Assembly: GCA_000751295.2 (NCBI GenBank)
Contig: CCMO02000001.1
Span: 186,001 to 250,000 of the forward strand
Length of the DNA stretch: 64,000 nucleotides
Source of the DNA: a bacterium YEK0313
GTDB taxonomy: Bacteria; Pseudomonadota; Alphaproteobacteria; Rhizobiales; Phreatobacteraceae
Reading direction: 5' to 3'
Part shown: positions 21,184 to 29,256 of the stretch, one piece after another
Numbering within the stretch: the stretch's first letter is position 1
Layout of the letters: each line of letters begins with the position of its first letter
Notes under the pieces: generated by a model
Databases searched by the model: none
Seen by the model: only the letters and a program-made list of their open reading frames with translations
Told to the model about the DNA's origin: nothing
Made by a program: the position numbers and the translations under genes

Positions 21184-21281
21184 GGAACGATCAAGGGTTT
21201 CGTCCAGCCCGATGCCGGCAGGTGGTGCATGCATTCGCGCCACTGCGCGTTGCGGGCATGAGGAGCGACCATGAGGGTCGC
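21184..21281 (+). pseudogene. Probable remnant of a cold-shock protein gene
   Basis: One frame reads GTIKGFVQPDAG (from 21184) and the frame one base back then reads VHAFAPLRVAGMRSDHEGR (21225-21281). Together these resemble the order of CspA landmarks GTVK, GFIQPD.G, VFVHIS, RAGM and EGQ, with an internal deletion and a frameshift. Cold-shock genes are, to my knowledge, commonly found beside rpsU in rhizobia, and rpsU is downstream here. The matches are short, so this is tentative. Confidence 0.35.
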
Positions 21282-21301
21282 ACCGATGCCGGACGAAATC
21301 T

Positions 21302-21531
21302 GGACAGGGCCGTTGCGGACCTTCCGCCGCGGCCTGTCCGCAGCCGATCCCTTGAGGTCTGCGGACCGGACACAGCATGCCTTGCGCAGGAGAGCCGACC
21401 ACGTATGTACCGGCGGCCTTCTTGTGCAAGTTCACGGTCCAGAGCGCGGCCGGCCATGGCCGGCCGGCGCTTCGGGCCACCGCAGCGGAGTTGCACCATC
21501 GGACGCGATGGCGGCGGCTCCGCTGTTTTTT
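21302..21531 (+). ncRNA. Candidate structured RNA ending in an intrinsic terminator
   Basis: Several strong stems lie in tandem with no protein gene: 21302-21312 with 21330-21339 (10 bp, one bulge); 21336-21343 with 21359-21366 (perfect 8 bp, sharing 21336-21339 with the first, so mutually exclusive); 21381-21388 with 21423-21430 (8 bp, one G-U); a near-perfect palindrome at 21443-21471; and a terminator at 21483-21531. The gene after it starts 60 nt later. It could be a small RNA or a regulated leader of the rpsU operon. I cannot match it to tmRNA, RNase P RNA, SRP RNA or 6S RNA. The 5' end is unknown. Confidence 0.45.
21483..21531 (+). terminator. Intrinsic terminator of the RNA candidate
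   Basis: Arms CAGCGGAG (21483-21490) and CTCCGCTG (21518-21525) are perfect. An inner 5-bp stem CCATC/GATGG (21496-21500 with 21507-21511) lies inside the loop, and six T follow directly (21526-21531). No annotated gene ends just before it on the plus strand. Confidence 0.75.
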
Positions 21532-21591
21532 GCATTCGTCGAGGCTTTCGGGCCGTCGTACGCAACTCAAAAGAGCAAGAGGTTTGATCCC

Positions 21592-21822
21592 ATGGCACTT
21601 CGGCCCAGTCTTTTCATGTTCCAGTCCAGCACCTCCGACGATATCGGGGCTTTCGCGCTCGACAGGACCGGCGCGACGCTGCCGAAGAAATTCGGCCCCT
21701 GGACGCGCACCGGCGAGATTCTTCCCGACCGCAGCCCCCCGCACGGCCTGAAGCGTGCCGCCATCGAGGCAGGCGTCGCCCAGTCGGGATTCCAGCTCTG
21801 GCGCCGCAAGGCGAAGGCCTGA
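21592..21822 (+). CDS. Conserved hypothetical 76-residue protein upstream of rpsU
   Basis: Small protein starting MALRPSLFMFQSS with AGAGG about 10 nt upstream. It is basic toward the C-terminus (LWRRKAKA) and has no signal peptide or membrane helix. It lies 35 bp before rpsU on the same strand and downstream of a terminator hairpin, so both genes may be expressed by read-through or from a promoter in the 60-bp gap. I recognise no domain. Confidence 0.7.
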   Translation: MALRPSLFMFQSSTSDDIGAFALDRTGATLPKKFGPWTRTGEILPDRSPPHGLKRAAIEAGVAQSGFQLWRRKAKA

Positions 21823-21857
21823 CGTTCTTTTCAGATATCAGCCGAAGGAGGTTTTCC

Positions 21858-22142
21858 ATGCAGGTTCTGGTTCGCGACAACAATGTCGACCAGGCGCTCA
21901 AGGCCCTGAAGCGCAAGATGCAGCGCGAAGGTATCTTCCGCGAGATGAAGCAGCGCACGGCCTATGAGAAGCCGTCGGAGCGCAAGGCGCGCGAAAAGGC
22001 GGAAGCCGTGCGCCGGGCCCGCAAGCTCGCGCGCAAGCAGGCCGTCCGCGAGGGCCTCATCGCCGCACCGAAGCCGAAGCCCCGTCCGGCGCGGCCGCCG
22101 CGCCCGGCTCCGGTCGCCAGCACCGAGACCGCCAAGACCTGA
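21858..22142 (+). CDS. rpsU: 30S ribosomal protein S21
   Basis: Small-subunit ribosomal protein: MQVLVRDNNVDQALKALKRK and the basic helix around EKPSERKAREKAEAVRRARK are typical of alphaproteobacterial bS21. At 94 residues it is longer than E. coli S21 (71) because of a Pro/Ala-rich C-terminal tail, which is common in this class. A near-ideal AGGAGG lies 6 nt before the ATG. An intrinsic terminator follows. Confidence 0.97.
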   Translation: MQVLVRDNNVDQALKALKRKMQREGIFREMKQRTAYEKPSERKAREKAEAVRRARKLARKQAVREGLIAAPKPKPRPARPPRPAPVASTETAKT

Positions 22143-22173
22143 GCGCACAAGGCGCAGCCTCCAGGCGTATTCG

Positions 22174-22206
22174 AGCCAGGGCCCTTTACCGGCCCTGGCT
22201 TTTTTT
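22174..22206 (+). terminator. Intrinsic terminator after rpsU
   Basis: Perfect 10-bp stem AGCCAGGGCC/GGCCCTGGCT (22174-22183 with 22191-22200), a 7-nt loop and a run of T from 22200 to 22206, 32 bp after the rpsU stop. Confidence 0.92.
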
Positions 22207-22355
22207 ATTGGCTCAACCCGCGGCAAGAGTACCGCCGCACGTCAGGCCAGGGACCAGTGGCGGCAGTGATGGTCACCGATGCGATTCTGCCGGAAGATCG
22301 AAGCGAACCGGCCTTGCCGGCTGGCCAGGCCCGACGCCCATTTCAGGAGCTCTAA

Positions 22356-23327
22356 ATGCCTATCGTCACGCCTCTGACGGAACGGCTCGGCCTCGACATT
22401 CCCGTCCTCCTCGCCCCGATGGCCGGCGTGAGCGGCGGGGCATTGGCGGCGGCGGTGAGCAATGCCGGCGGGCTCGGCTTCATCGGCGGCGGCTATGCCG
22501 ACCGCGACTGGCTCGCCAGCCAGATCGAAGCGGCCGGCAATACCGCGGTCGGTGTCGGCTTCATCACCTGGGCGCTCGCCCGCGATCCGGACCTGCTCGC
22601 GCTGACGCTGGCCCGCCGGCCGCGCGCGCTGTTTCTGTCATTCGGCGCGGTCGAAGCCTTTGCGGGACGGATCAAGGCGGCAGGCGTCGCGCTGGTCGTC
22701 CAGGTCCAGACGGTCGCCGATGCCCGCCGCGCCGCGGCGGCCGGCGCCGATGTGATCGTCGCCCAGGGCACGGAGGCCGGCGGGCACGGATCGAGCCGCG
22801 CCACCCTGCCCCTGGTGCCTGCCGTGGTCGACGCGGTCGGCGGCATACCGGTCGCGGCGGCGGGCGGCATCGGCGACGGGCGCGGACTGGCGGCCGCCCT
22901 GGCATTGGGTGCCGGCGGCGCCGTCTGCGGCACGGCCTTCTTTGCGGCGAGCGAAGCGCTCAGCCACCCCAATGCCAAGCGGGCGGCGGTCGAGGCATCG
23001 GGCGACGACACGATCCGCGGCTCCGTGTTCGATGTCGCGCGCGGCATCGATTGGCCGAAGCCCTGGACCATGCGGACGCTCGCCAACGGCTTCAGCCGGC
23101 AGTGGCATGGCGATCTTCCGGGATTGCAGGCCAATCTCGCCGCGGAGCAGGCCCGCTACGAACAGGCACGCCAGGCCGGGAATACCGACATCGCCGCGGT
23201 CATCATCGGCGAAGGCGCCGACATGGTCCGGGCGGTCGAGCCCGCCGAGGCGATCGTCCGGCGCATCACGGCTGAGGCCGAGCAGGCGCTGGCCCGGGGC
23301 GCCGACCTCGTCCGCGCCGGCCGCTGA
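22356..23327 (+). CDS. Nitronate monooxygenase family FMN enzyme
   Basis: A 323-residue TIM-barrel flavoprotein. The N-terminal PVLLAPMAGVSGG phosphate/FMN-binding region, the catalytic-site motif AQGTEAGGHG and the later AAAGGIGDGRGLAAALALGAG motif are hallmarks of the nitronate monooxygenase/2-nitropropane dioxygenase family, which oxidises toxic alkyl nitronates. Some family members have other roles (for example enoyl-ACP-reductase FabK-like). The gene stands alone and is convergent with the SDR gene, with 3 bp between. Confidence 0.88.
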   Translation: MPIVTPLTERLGLDIPVLLAPMAGVSGGALAAAVSNAGGLGFIGGGYADRDWLASQIEAAGNTAVGVGFITWALARDPDLLALTLARRPRALFLSFGAVEAFAGRIKAAGVALVVQVQTVADARRAAAAGADVIVAQGTEAGGHGSSRATLPLVPAVVDAVGGIPVAAAGGIGDGRGLAAALALGAGGAVCGTAFFAASEALSHPNAKRAAVEASGDDTIRGSVFDVARGIDWPKPWTMRTLANGFSRQWHGDLPGLQANLAAEQARYEQARQAGNTDIAAVIIGEGADMVRAVEPAEAIVRRITAEAEQALARGADLVRAGR

Positions 23328-23330
23328 CGC

Positions 23331-24260
23331 TCAGGCGTGAGCGGTCTTGCCGCCGTCGATGACGAGGGCCGCTCCCGTCATGAAGGCATGCTCGTCTGAC
23401 GCCAGCGTCAGCGCAAAAGCGGCAATCTCCTCCGGCCGCGCCATGCGCCCGAGGCCCGGCACATTGCTCTTGGCCCATTGGGCCGCGCCGACCTGCCAGA
23501 CCGCGTCCGGCACGTTCTCCATGCCAGCCGCGCGGCGCACCAGCGCCGTGTCGGTCGTGCCCGGCACCAGGGCGTTCACGCGGATGCCATGCGGGGCATA
23601 GTCGAGCGCCGCGCTCTGGACGAGACCGATCAGCGCCCGCTTGCTCGCCGAATAGGCCGCGCGGCGCGCCTGGGTGGCAATGGCGTTGGAGGAGGCGGTC
23701 ACCACGATGCTGCCGCCGCCGCCCGCGATCATATGCGGCACCTCGTATTTGATGGCCAGGAACGCGCCGCGCAGATTGGTATGGCTGACATCGTCGAATT
23801 CCTCCGCCGTCAGTTCGTGCAGCGGCTTTTCCAGGGTGATCCCGGCATTGTTGAAGGCAACGTCGAGCCGGCCATAGCGCGCCACCGCAGCGGCGACGAA
23901 GGCCTCGACATCGCGCTCGACCCTGACATCGGCCCGGATATAGGTCGCCTCGCCTCCGTCCCAGCGGATCTCCGCCTCGACGTCCCGGCCGAGTTCCTCC
24001 CGGCGGCCGCAGAAGGCGACCTTGGCGCCTTCGGCGGCGAAAGCCTTGGCGGCGGCACGGCCAATGCCCGATGTCGCCCCGGTGATCAGCACCACCTTGT
24101 CGGCAAACCGCGCCGTGCCACGCGCCGCCGCCCGCGGCGGACGCGATGCGGTGCCGAGCGCGAGGCCGCCGGCGAGCCCCGCCACCCCTGCCGCCGTTCC
24201 GAGCGCGGCCGAAGCGAGGACCAATCGTCTGCTGCTGCGATCTTTGGTATTTTCGCTCAT
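23331..24260 (-). CDS. SDR-family oxidoreductase with a twin-arginine-like N-terminus
   Basis: A 309-residue classical short-chain dehydrogenase: the cofactor motif TGATSGIGRA, NNAG, the catalytic Ser in TASSNA and YSASK (Tyr and Lys) are all present. Unusually, about 50 residues precede the Rossmann fold; they contain SSRRLVLASAALG followed by a long Gly/Ala hydrophobic stretch, which looks like a Tat signal or membrane anchor. The start at 24260 has GGAG 7 nt upstream; an upstream ATG at 24281 does not. Divergent from a TetR regulator that probably controls it. Confidence 0.9.
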   Translation of the reverse strand: MSENTKDRSSRRLVLASAALGTAAGVAGLAGGLALGTASRPPRAAARGTARFADKVVLITGATSGIGRAAAKAFAAEGAKVAFCGRREELGRDVEAEIRWDGGEATYIRADVRVERDVEAFVAAAVARYGRLDVAFNNAGITLEKPLHELTAEEFDDVSHTNLRGAFLAIKYEVPHMIAGGGGSIVVTASSNAIATQARRAAYSASKRALIGLVQSAALDYAPHGIRVNALVPGTTDTALVRRAAGMENVPDAVWQVGAAQWAKSNVPGLGRMARPEEIAAFALTLASDEHAFMTGAALVIDGGKTAHA

Positions 24261-24311
24261 ATCGTGCTCCGCTAAGGGCATGGGCGAGGATCGGATCTTG
24301 CGCCAGGACCA

Positions 24312-24354
24312 ATCTTGACGATGTTAAGATAGGCGTAGCATTCAAACTTAACAG
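24312..24354. promoter_or_regulatory. Candidate TetR operator between the SDR gene and its regulator
   Basis: An imperfect palindrome ATCTTGAC-GAT-GTTAAGAT (24312-24330, one mismatched pair in 8-bp arms) is followed by a half-site CTTAACAG (24347-24354) matching its right arm in inverted orientation, so TGTTAAG and CTTAACA also form an 18-bp spaced pair. It lies in the only AT-rich part of the 111-bp divergent intergenic region. Operator function is inferred. Confidence 0.55.
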
Positions 24355-24371
24355 TGTAAAGACCGCGTGAC

Positions 24372-25037
24372 ATGACCGATTGTCGCAATTCGCCGCCTGC
24401 CCCCTCCGGCCCGGAGAAGCGGCCGTCCTATCACCACGGGACATTGCAGGCGGCCCTGATCGAAGCGACCGACGCCATTCTCATGGAAAGCGGCATCGAA
24501 GGCTTCACGCTGCGGGCCGCGGCCCGGCGGGCCGGCGTCTCGCCGGCAGCGCCCGCCCATCATTTCGGCAGTGCCGCGGGGCTGCTGACCGAGGTCGCCA
24601 TCCGCGGCTATGAGGATCTCGCATCGGCGCTGCTGGCGGACGCCCCCGCCGACGCCGATCCGACGAACGCGCTCAGAGCCATGGGCGTTGCCTATGTCCG
24701 CTTCGCCATGACCTATCCCGGCCGCTTCAAGCTGATGTACCGCAAGGATCTGCTGCTGGAATCCGAGGCGCTGCACAACGCCGCGCATGTCAGCCTGGAA
24801 CTCGTCGAGCTCCATGTGCAGCGCTATCTCGGCCGGACGCCCGGCACACCGCTCGACCGGTCGGCGGAAGCCCTGGTGCTGGGCTGCTGGTCCTCGGCCC
24901 ATGGCTTCGCGCAGCTTGCCATCGAAGGCCGGCTTGCCGAAAAGGCCGGACCGTTGGACATGGCAGCCTATGTCGACGCCATCGTGCCGGAGGTGATGGC
25001 GATGCTGCTGCCGGCGAGGCCGGTCGGCGGGACATAG
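24372..25037 (+). CDS. TetR-family transcriptional repressor
   Basis: A 221-residue repressor. The helix-turn-helix lies near residues 33-66 (FTLRAAARRAGVSPAAPAHHF), preceded by a helix with YHHGTLQAALIEA, and the C-terminal ligand domain resembles the WHG type (FKLMYRKDLL, LVLGCWSSAHGFAQLA). Divergent from the SDR gene across 111 bp holding a candidate operator, so it likely controls that gene and itself. The ligand is unknown. Confidence 0.9.
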   Translation: MTDCRNSPPAPSGPEKRPSYHHGTLQAALIEATDAILMESGIEGFTLRAAARRAGVSPAAPAHHFGSAAGLLTEVAIRGYEDLASALLADAPADADPTNALRAMGVAYVRFAMTYPGRFKLMYRKDLLLESEALHNAAHVSLELVELHVQRYLGRTPGTPLDRSAEALVLGCWSSAHGFAQLAIEGRLAEKAGPLDMAAYVDAIVPEVMAMLLPARPVGGT

Positions 25038-25187
25038 AATCTGGAGCCGATCACAGCCGCGTCATGGCGCGCAATGCGCCTCGACGGCGGGTGCGCGAGG
25101 CGGTCTATTCATGGGGCGTCCAGGGCCAAGGCAACTCGGCCGCGGCCAGCGCGTTGTTCTCCAGTGGATGAAAACCGGGAGATTTCC

Positions 25188-25667
25188 ATGAACCGTCCCC
25201 TCATCGCCCTCGCCGGAGCGACCCTCCTCGCCGCGGGCTTCGCCGCACCCGCCGCCGCGCAGCAGCGTGTCCGCGCCGGCGTGCTGACCTGCGACGTCTC
25301 GGCCGGCATCGGCCTGATCGTCACCTCGCAGCGCGGCGTTGCCTGCCAGTTCCGGCCCGATCGGCGAGGACGGCCGGAATATTACGTCGGGCGGATCGCC
25401 CGTTATGGCCTCGACCTCGGCATTACCGGGCGCGGCGTGCTGGCCTGGACCGTGTTCACCGCCCAGCGCCGCTACCAGCGCTACCAGCTCGCCGGCAATT
25501 ATGGCGGCGCCAGCGCGGAAGCGACGCTCGCGGTCGGCCTCGGCGCCAATGCGCTGGTCGGCGGCTCGCGCAATTCGGTGGCGTTGCAGCCGTTCTCCGT
25601 CCAGGCGCAGACCGGCGCCAATCTTGCCCTCGGCGTTGCAGAACTGCGGCTCCGCCCAGGGCGCTGA
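25188..25667 (+). CDS. Secreted DUF992 protein
   Basis: A 159-residue protein with a signal peptide to AAAQQ (about residue 24) and the DUF992 pattern GVLTCDVSAGIGLIV followed by CQFRP and glycine-rich strands, suggesting a small periplasmic or outer-membrane-associated beta protein. The family is common in Bradyrhizobium-like bacteria and has no known function. The ATG at 25188 has GGGAG 6 nt upstream and directly starts the signal peptide. Confidence 0.85.
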   Translation: MNRPLIALAGATLLAAGFAAPAAAQQRVRAGVLTCDVSAGIGLIVTSQRGVACQFRPDRRGRPEYYVGRIARYGLDLGITGRGVLAWTVFTAQRRYQRYQLAGNYGGASAEATLAVGLGANALVGGSRNSVALQPFSVQAQTGANLALGVAELRLRPGR

Positions 25668-25699
25668 GACGACCCTCCGATCATTGCGAACGCCATGTC

Positions 25700-25724
25700 C
25701 GGAGGTGGCGCGCCGCCACCTCCG
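25700..25724. terminator. Hairpin between convergent DUF992 and DUF1330 genes
   Basis: Perfect 11-bp stem CGGAGGTGGCG/CGCCACCTCCG with a 3-nt loop. No T-run follows on either strand. The position between two converging genes suggests a shared transcript end. Confidence 0.55.
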
Positions 25725-25753
25725 CGTTGATCGTCACGGCAGGCCGCAGACTT

Positions 25754-26179
25754 TCAGCGCAAGGTGCCGAAGGTCTCGCCGGGCTCGCCCGGATGCATGC
25801 GGATGAGCCGTGAATCGGCGACCGCCGCCTGCCGGTGCTTGACCGCCTCGCGATAGACCGGGTCCCGCAGCATCTCGATGAAGGCCGCACCGGTCGGATA
25901 CGCGGCGATGAAGGCGATGTCCCAGGTCTCCGCTTCCGGGCCGATCAGGGTGAGGTCCGGCCTGCCGATCCACACCTGCCGGCCCCCGAGGCGCTGGAAT
26001 ACCGGCCCGCTCTCCCGGCCGTAGGCGCGATAGGCCTCCAGGCCCGTGGTCTTGCGTCCGTCCGGATAGACCGCCTCGGCGTGGAGGCGGATCAGGTTCA
26101 GCATGTGCACGGGCTGGTCACGCGGCAGGTCCCTGAACAGCTGGAAGCGTTCGCGCGTCGGGTCGACATGGCTGGTCAT
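25754..26179 (-). CDS. DUF1330 family protein
   Basis: A 141-residue protein of the dimeric alpha/beta ferredoxin-like fold: VHMLNLIRL, a YRAYGRESGPV helix, WDIAFIAAYP and MLRDPVYREAVKHR are the typical DUF1330 blocks. No function is established. An AGGAG lies 7 nt before the chosen ATG; an upstream ATG at 26236 lacks one. Confidence 0.85.
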   Translation of the reverse strand: MTSHVDPTRERFQLFRDLPRDQPVHMLNLIRLHAEAVYPDGRKTTGLEAYRAYGRESGPVFQRLGGRQVWIGRPDLTLIGPEAETWDIAFIAAYPTGAAFIEMLRDPVYREAVKHRQAAVADSRLIRMHPGEPGETFGTLR

Positions 26180-26262
26180 GACAAGCTCCTGGCGGCCGTC
26201 AGGCCGATGCGCGATCCTGCGCCCGGCAGCGAACACGGCTCAAGCCGGCCGAACGGCGGTGC

Positions 26263-26766
26263 TCAGCCTTCCGGCGCCTCGCCCGGCCAATCCGCCAGGT
26301 GATCTTCCAGATCCTGCAGCTCGGCGAGCTCATGTTCCCAGGCGGTAATCCGCCCGCGCACCGACATGCCGGCCTGATGCACCGTCTCGGCCGACCCCGA
26401 AACGAGCGGATGCCACCAGTAGAGATCGTGGCCCTCCGCCACCAGGCGATAGGCGCAGGTCGGCGGCAGCCAGGGCAGACTGCGCGCGTCCTCGGGTGTC
26501 AGCCTGACGCAATCGGGCACCTTGGCCTGCCGGTCGTCGTAGTTGCGGCACCGGCAGGTTTCGCCGTCGAGCAGGGTGCAGGCGACCGAGGTGAAATGGA
26601 TGACGCCGGTCTCCTCTTCCTCGAGCTTGTTGAGGCAGCAGCGCGCGCAGCCGTCGCACAGGCTCTCCCACTCGGCCGAGGTCATCTCCTCCAGCGGTTT
26701 CCGCCGCCAGAACGGCTCTCCTTCGGCCGGTATCGGAAGGCCTGCGGCCCCGCCCTGTGCCTTCAT
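26263..26766 (-). CDS. UPF0260/YcgN family cysteine-cluster protein
   Basis: A 167-residue protein with the characteristic cysteine pattern CDGCARCCLNK, CTLLDGETCRCRNY and PDCVRLTP, followed by LPPTCAYRL and YWWHPLVSG. The cysteines presumably bind a metal or Fe-S centre. Found in many Proteobacteria; role unknown. Length matches the family. Confidence 0.92.
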   Translation of the reverse strand: MKAQGGAAGLPIPAEGEPFWRRKPLEEMTSAEWESLCDGCARCCLNKLEEEETGVIHFTSVACTLLDGETCRCRNYDDRQAKVPDCVRLTPEDARSLPWLPPTCAYRLVAEGHDLYWWHPLVSGSAETVHQAGMSVRGRITAWEHELAELQDLEDHLADWPGEAPEG

Positions 26767-27064
26767 GAGTCAAACCTCCACGGCGGCCGGGACGTGCCGC
26801 CAATACGCCCGCCGGGACCGGCGGGTGCCGCCCACACGATTGCGCCGAGAGACAAAATATCGATACAAATCAAGTTATTGCAAACTCCATCCGAATTGCG
26901 CCGCCGCGCTCAGCCCGACCGGGATGTCGGAACTTATGCGCCGGCGCGCAAGGCCGGCTCGGTAACCCTGTTCCCGGGCGCCGGCCGGCGCTGTTGGCTC
27001 ATATCCGCCGTTTCCGCTATGGTAATCGGATCGTCAAGAGATCCGCATAAAGGACGTTTCCGAC

Positions 27065-29251
27065 GTGACCGATTTGCCACCCGGCGGGGGTTGGGGAGAG
27101 GCCGCAAGGCGCTTTTTCCTCGATCTCGACGCACGGTTGACCGATGGGGCCTGGCGCCTCGCCGGTCTGATCGGGCGCGGCTGGGAGCGGCTTGCCGACC
27201 TCTCCGACCGGGTTCAGGTCTATGGCTGGAAGCGGTTTGCCGCCGAACTCCTGTCGGAAGGCGCGACGCTCGGCGCGCTCGGCATGGTGGTGCTGCTCAC
27301 CGCCGCCATTCCCGCCTTCCGGGAGACCACCGATGGCGACTGGCTGAAAAAAAGCGAACTGTCGGTCGTGTTCCAGGACCGCTACGGCAACGAGGTCGGC
27401 CGGCGCGGCATCCGCCACAACGATTCGGTGCCGCTCGACGATTTTCCCGATCACATGATCAAGGCCGTGCTCGCCACCGAGGATCGCCGCTTCTTCGAGC
27501 ATTACGGCATCGACGTGATCGGCACCTTGCGCGCCGTCATGACCAATGCGCGCGCCGGCGGCGTCGTGCAGGGCGGCTCCACCATCACCCAGCAGCTCGC
27601 CAAAAATCTGTTCCTGACCAACGAACGCTCGATCGAGCGCAAGATCAAGGAGGCGTTTCTGGCGCTGTGGCTGGAAACGCGCGCGACCAAGGCCGAGATC
27701 CTCAAGGCCTATCTCGACCGCGCCTATATGGGCGGCGGCGCCTTCGGTGCCGAAGCCGCCGCCGAATATTATTTCGGCAAGTCGGTGCGCGACGTGACGC
27801 TGGCCGAAGCCGCCATGCTCGCCGGCCTGTTCAAGGCGCCGACCCGCTTCGCCCCGCATGCCAACCTGCCGGCCGCCCGCGCCCGCGCCAATACCGTGCT
27901 CGACAACCTGGTCGAGGCCGGCTTCATGACCGAGGGCCAGGTGTTCGGCGCGCGCCGCAACCCGGCAACGCCGATGGACCGCAAGGACGAGGCGGTGCCC
28001 AACTATTATCTCGACTATGCCTTCGACGACGTGAAACGTCTGGTCGCGCAGACGCCGGCGCTCACCGACCGGGTGCTGACGGTGCGCACCGGGCTGGATC
28101 TCGCCGTCCAGCGCCAGACCGAGCTCGCGGTCGAGACGGTCCTGCGCCAGTACGGCAACGAATATGGCGCCTCCCAGGCGGCCGTCGTGCTGATGGACGT
28201 CGACGGCACGATGCGCGCCATCGTCGGTGGCCGGGACTATGGCGCGAGCCAGTTCAACCGCGCGACCGAAGCCATGCGCCAGCCCGGCTCCTCGTTCAAG
28301 CCGATCGTCTATGGCACGGCGCTGCGCGAAGGCCTGATCACCTCCCGCTCGATCGTGGTCGACCGGCCCATCTGCCTGGGCAACTGGTGCCCGCAGAACT
28401 ATGGCCGCAGCTTTTCCGGCCGGACCACGGTCATGTCCGCCCTGGTGCGCTCGATCAACAGCATTCCGGTCATCCTGACCCAGCAGATGGGCCGGGGCGA
28501 CTCGCGCATCGGCCGGCAGAAGATCATCCAGACTGCGCGCGAAATGGGCATCACCCGGCCGCTCACCGATTCCGCGCCGCTGCCGATCGGCGCCGCCGAG
28601 GTGACGTTGATGGAACTGACCACGGCCTATGCCACCTTCGCCTCGGGCGGGCGCAGCGTGACACCCCATGCCGCCGTCGAGATCCGCAATTCGCACGGCG
28701 ACGTGGTCTGGCGCGCCGACCGGGACATGCCGGCACGCCGGCAGGTCTTCTCTGCGCCCGTTGCGACCGACATGAACGCCATGCTGGTCGGCGTGGTCGA
28801 ATCCGGCACCGGCCGGCGCGCCCAGGTGGAGGGCGTCCAGGTGGCCGGCAAGACGGGCACCACCAACTCCTACCGCGACGCCCTGTTCATCGGCTTTTCG
28901 AGCCAATATGCCGCCGGCATCTGGTTCGGCAATGACGACTATTCGGAAACCAACCGGATGACCGGCGGTTCGCTGCCTGCCATGACCTTCAGCCGGGTGA
29001 TGACCGCAGCGCATCAGGGACTGGAACGCCGGCCGGTCTTCGGGCAACCGGACACCAGCCGGCCGCACGCGCCGCCCGCCGCGGGCACGGCCGCGCCGGC
29101 CGCCGGCCTGTCCGAGAGGCCGCAGGTTCTCTCGCGCCGCTCGCAGGCCGTTCTCGGCCGGATCGAGCGGCTGATGCGCGATGCCTGGGAGGCGCCGCTG
29201 CGGCCGGGCCCGGTCTCCGCCGTCGACCTCCAGCCGCCGCTCCTGCGCTGA
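27065..29251 (+). CDS. Class A penicillin-binding protein (PBP1A type)
   Basis: A 728-residue bifunctional peptidoglycan synthase. After a cytoplasmic N-terminus there is one membrane helix (about 67-85), a GT51 glycosyltransferase domain with catalytic Glu139 in ATEDRRFFEHYG and the QGGSTITQQLAKN motif, then a transpeptidase domain with nucleophile Ser409 in GSSFK, an SxN-type SIN in RSINSIP and KTGT at Lys596. The C-terminal 60 residues are Pro/Ala/Arg-rich. The start is GTG at 27065, with AAGGA about 12 nt upstream. Followed within 5 bp by the DUF1214 gene. Confidence 0.95.
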   Translation: MTDLPPGGGWGEAARRFFLDLDARLTDGAWRLAGLIGRGWERLADLSDRVQVYGWKRFAAELLSEGATLGALGMVVLLTAAIPAFRETTDGDWLKKSELSVVFQDRYGNEVGRRGIRHNDSVPLDDFPDHMIKAVLATEDRRFFEHYGIDVIGTLRAVMTNARAGGVVQGGSTITQQLAKNLFLTNERSIERKIKEAFLALWLETRATKAEILKAYLDRAYMGGGAFGAEAAAEYYFGKSVRDVTLAEAAMLAGLFKAPTRFAPHANLPAARARANTVLDNLVEAGFMTEGQVFGARRNPATPMDRKDEAVPNYYLDYAFDDVKRLVAQTPALTDRVLTVRTGLDLAVQRQTELAVETVLRQYGNEYGASQAAVVLMDVDGTMRAIVGGRDYGASQFNRATEAMRQPGSSFKPIVYGTALREGLITSRSIVVDRPICLGNWCPQNYGRSFSGRTTVMSALVRSINSIPVILTQQMGRGDSRIGRQKIIQTAREMGITRPLTDSAPLPIGAAEVTLMELTTAYATFASGGRSVTPHAAVEIRNSHGDVVWRADRDMPARRQVFSAPVATDMNAMLVGVVESGTGRRAQVEGVQVAGKTGTTNSYRDALFIGFSSQYAAGIWFGNDDYSETNRMTGGSLPAMTFSRVMTAAHQGLERRPVFGQPDTSRPHAPPAAGTAAPAAGLSERPQVLSRRSQAVLGRIERLMRDAWEAPLRPGPVSAVDLQPPLLR

Positions 29252-29256
29252 CCGGG

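Noticed and set aside
21060..21300. Possible tmRNA (a reading FANDL near 21070 recalls the tag start AND)
   Set aside because: No tag ending in AA followed by a stop, and no tRNA-like TPsiC arm or CCA region in the right place.
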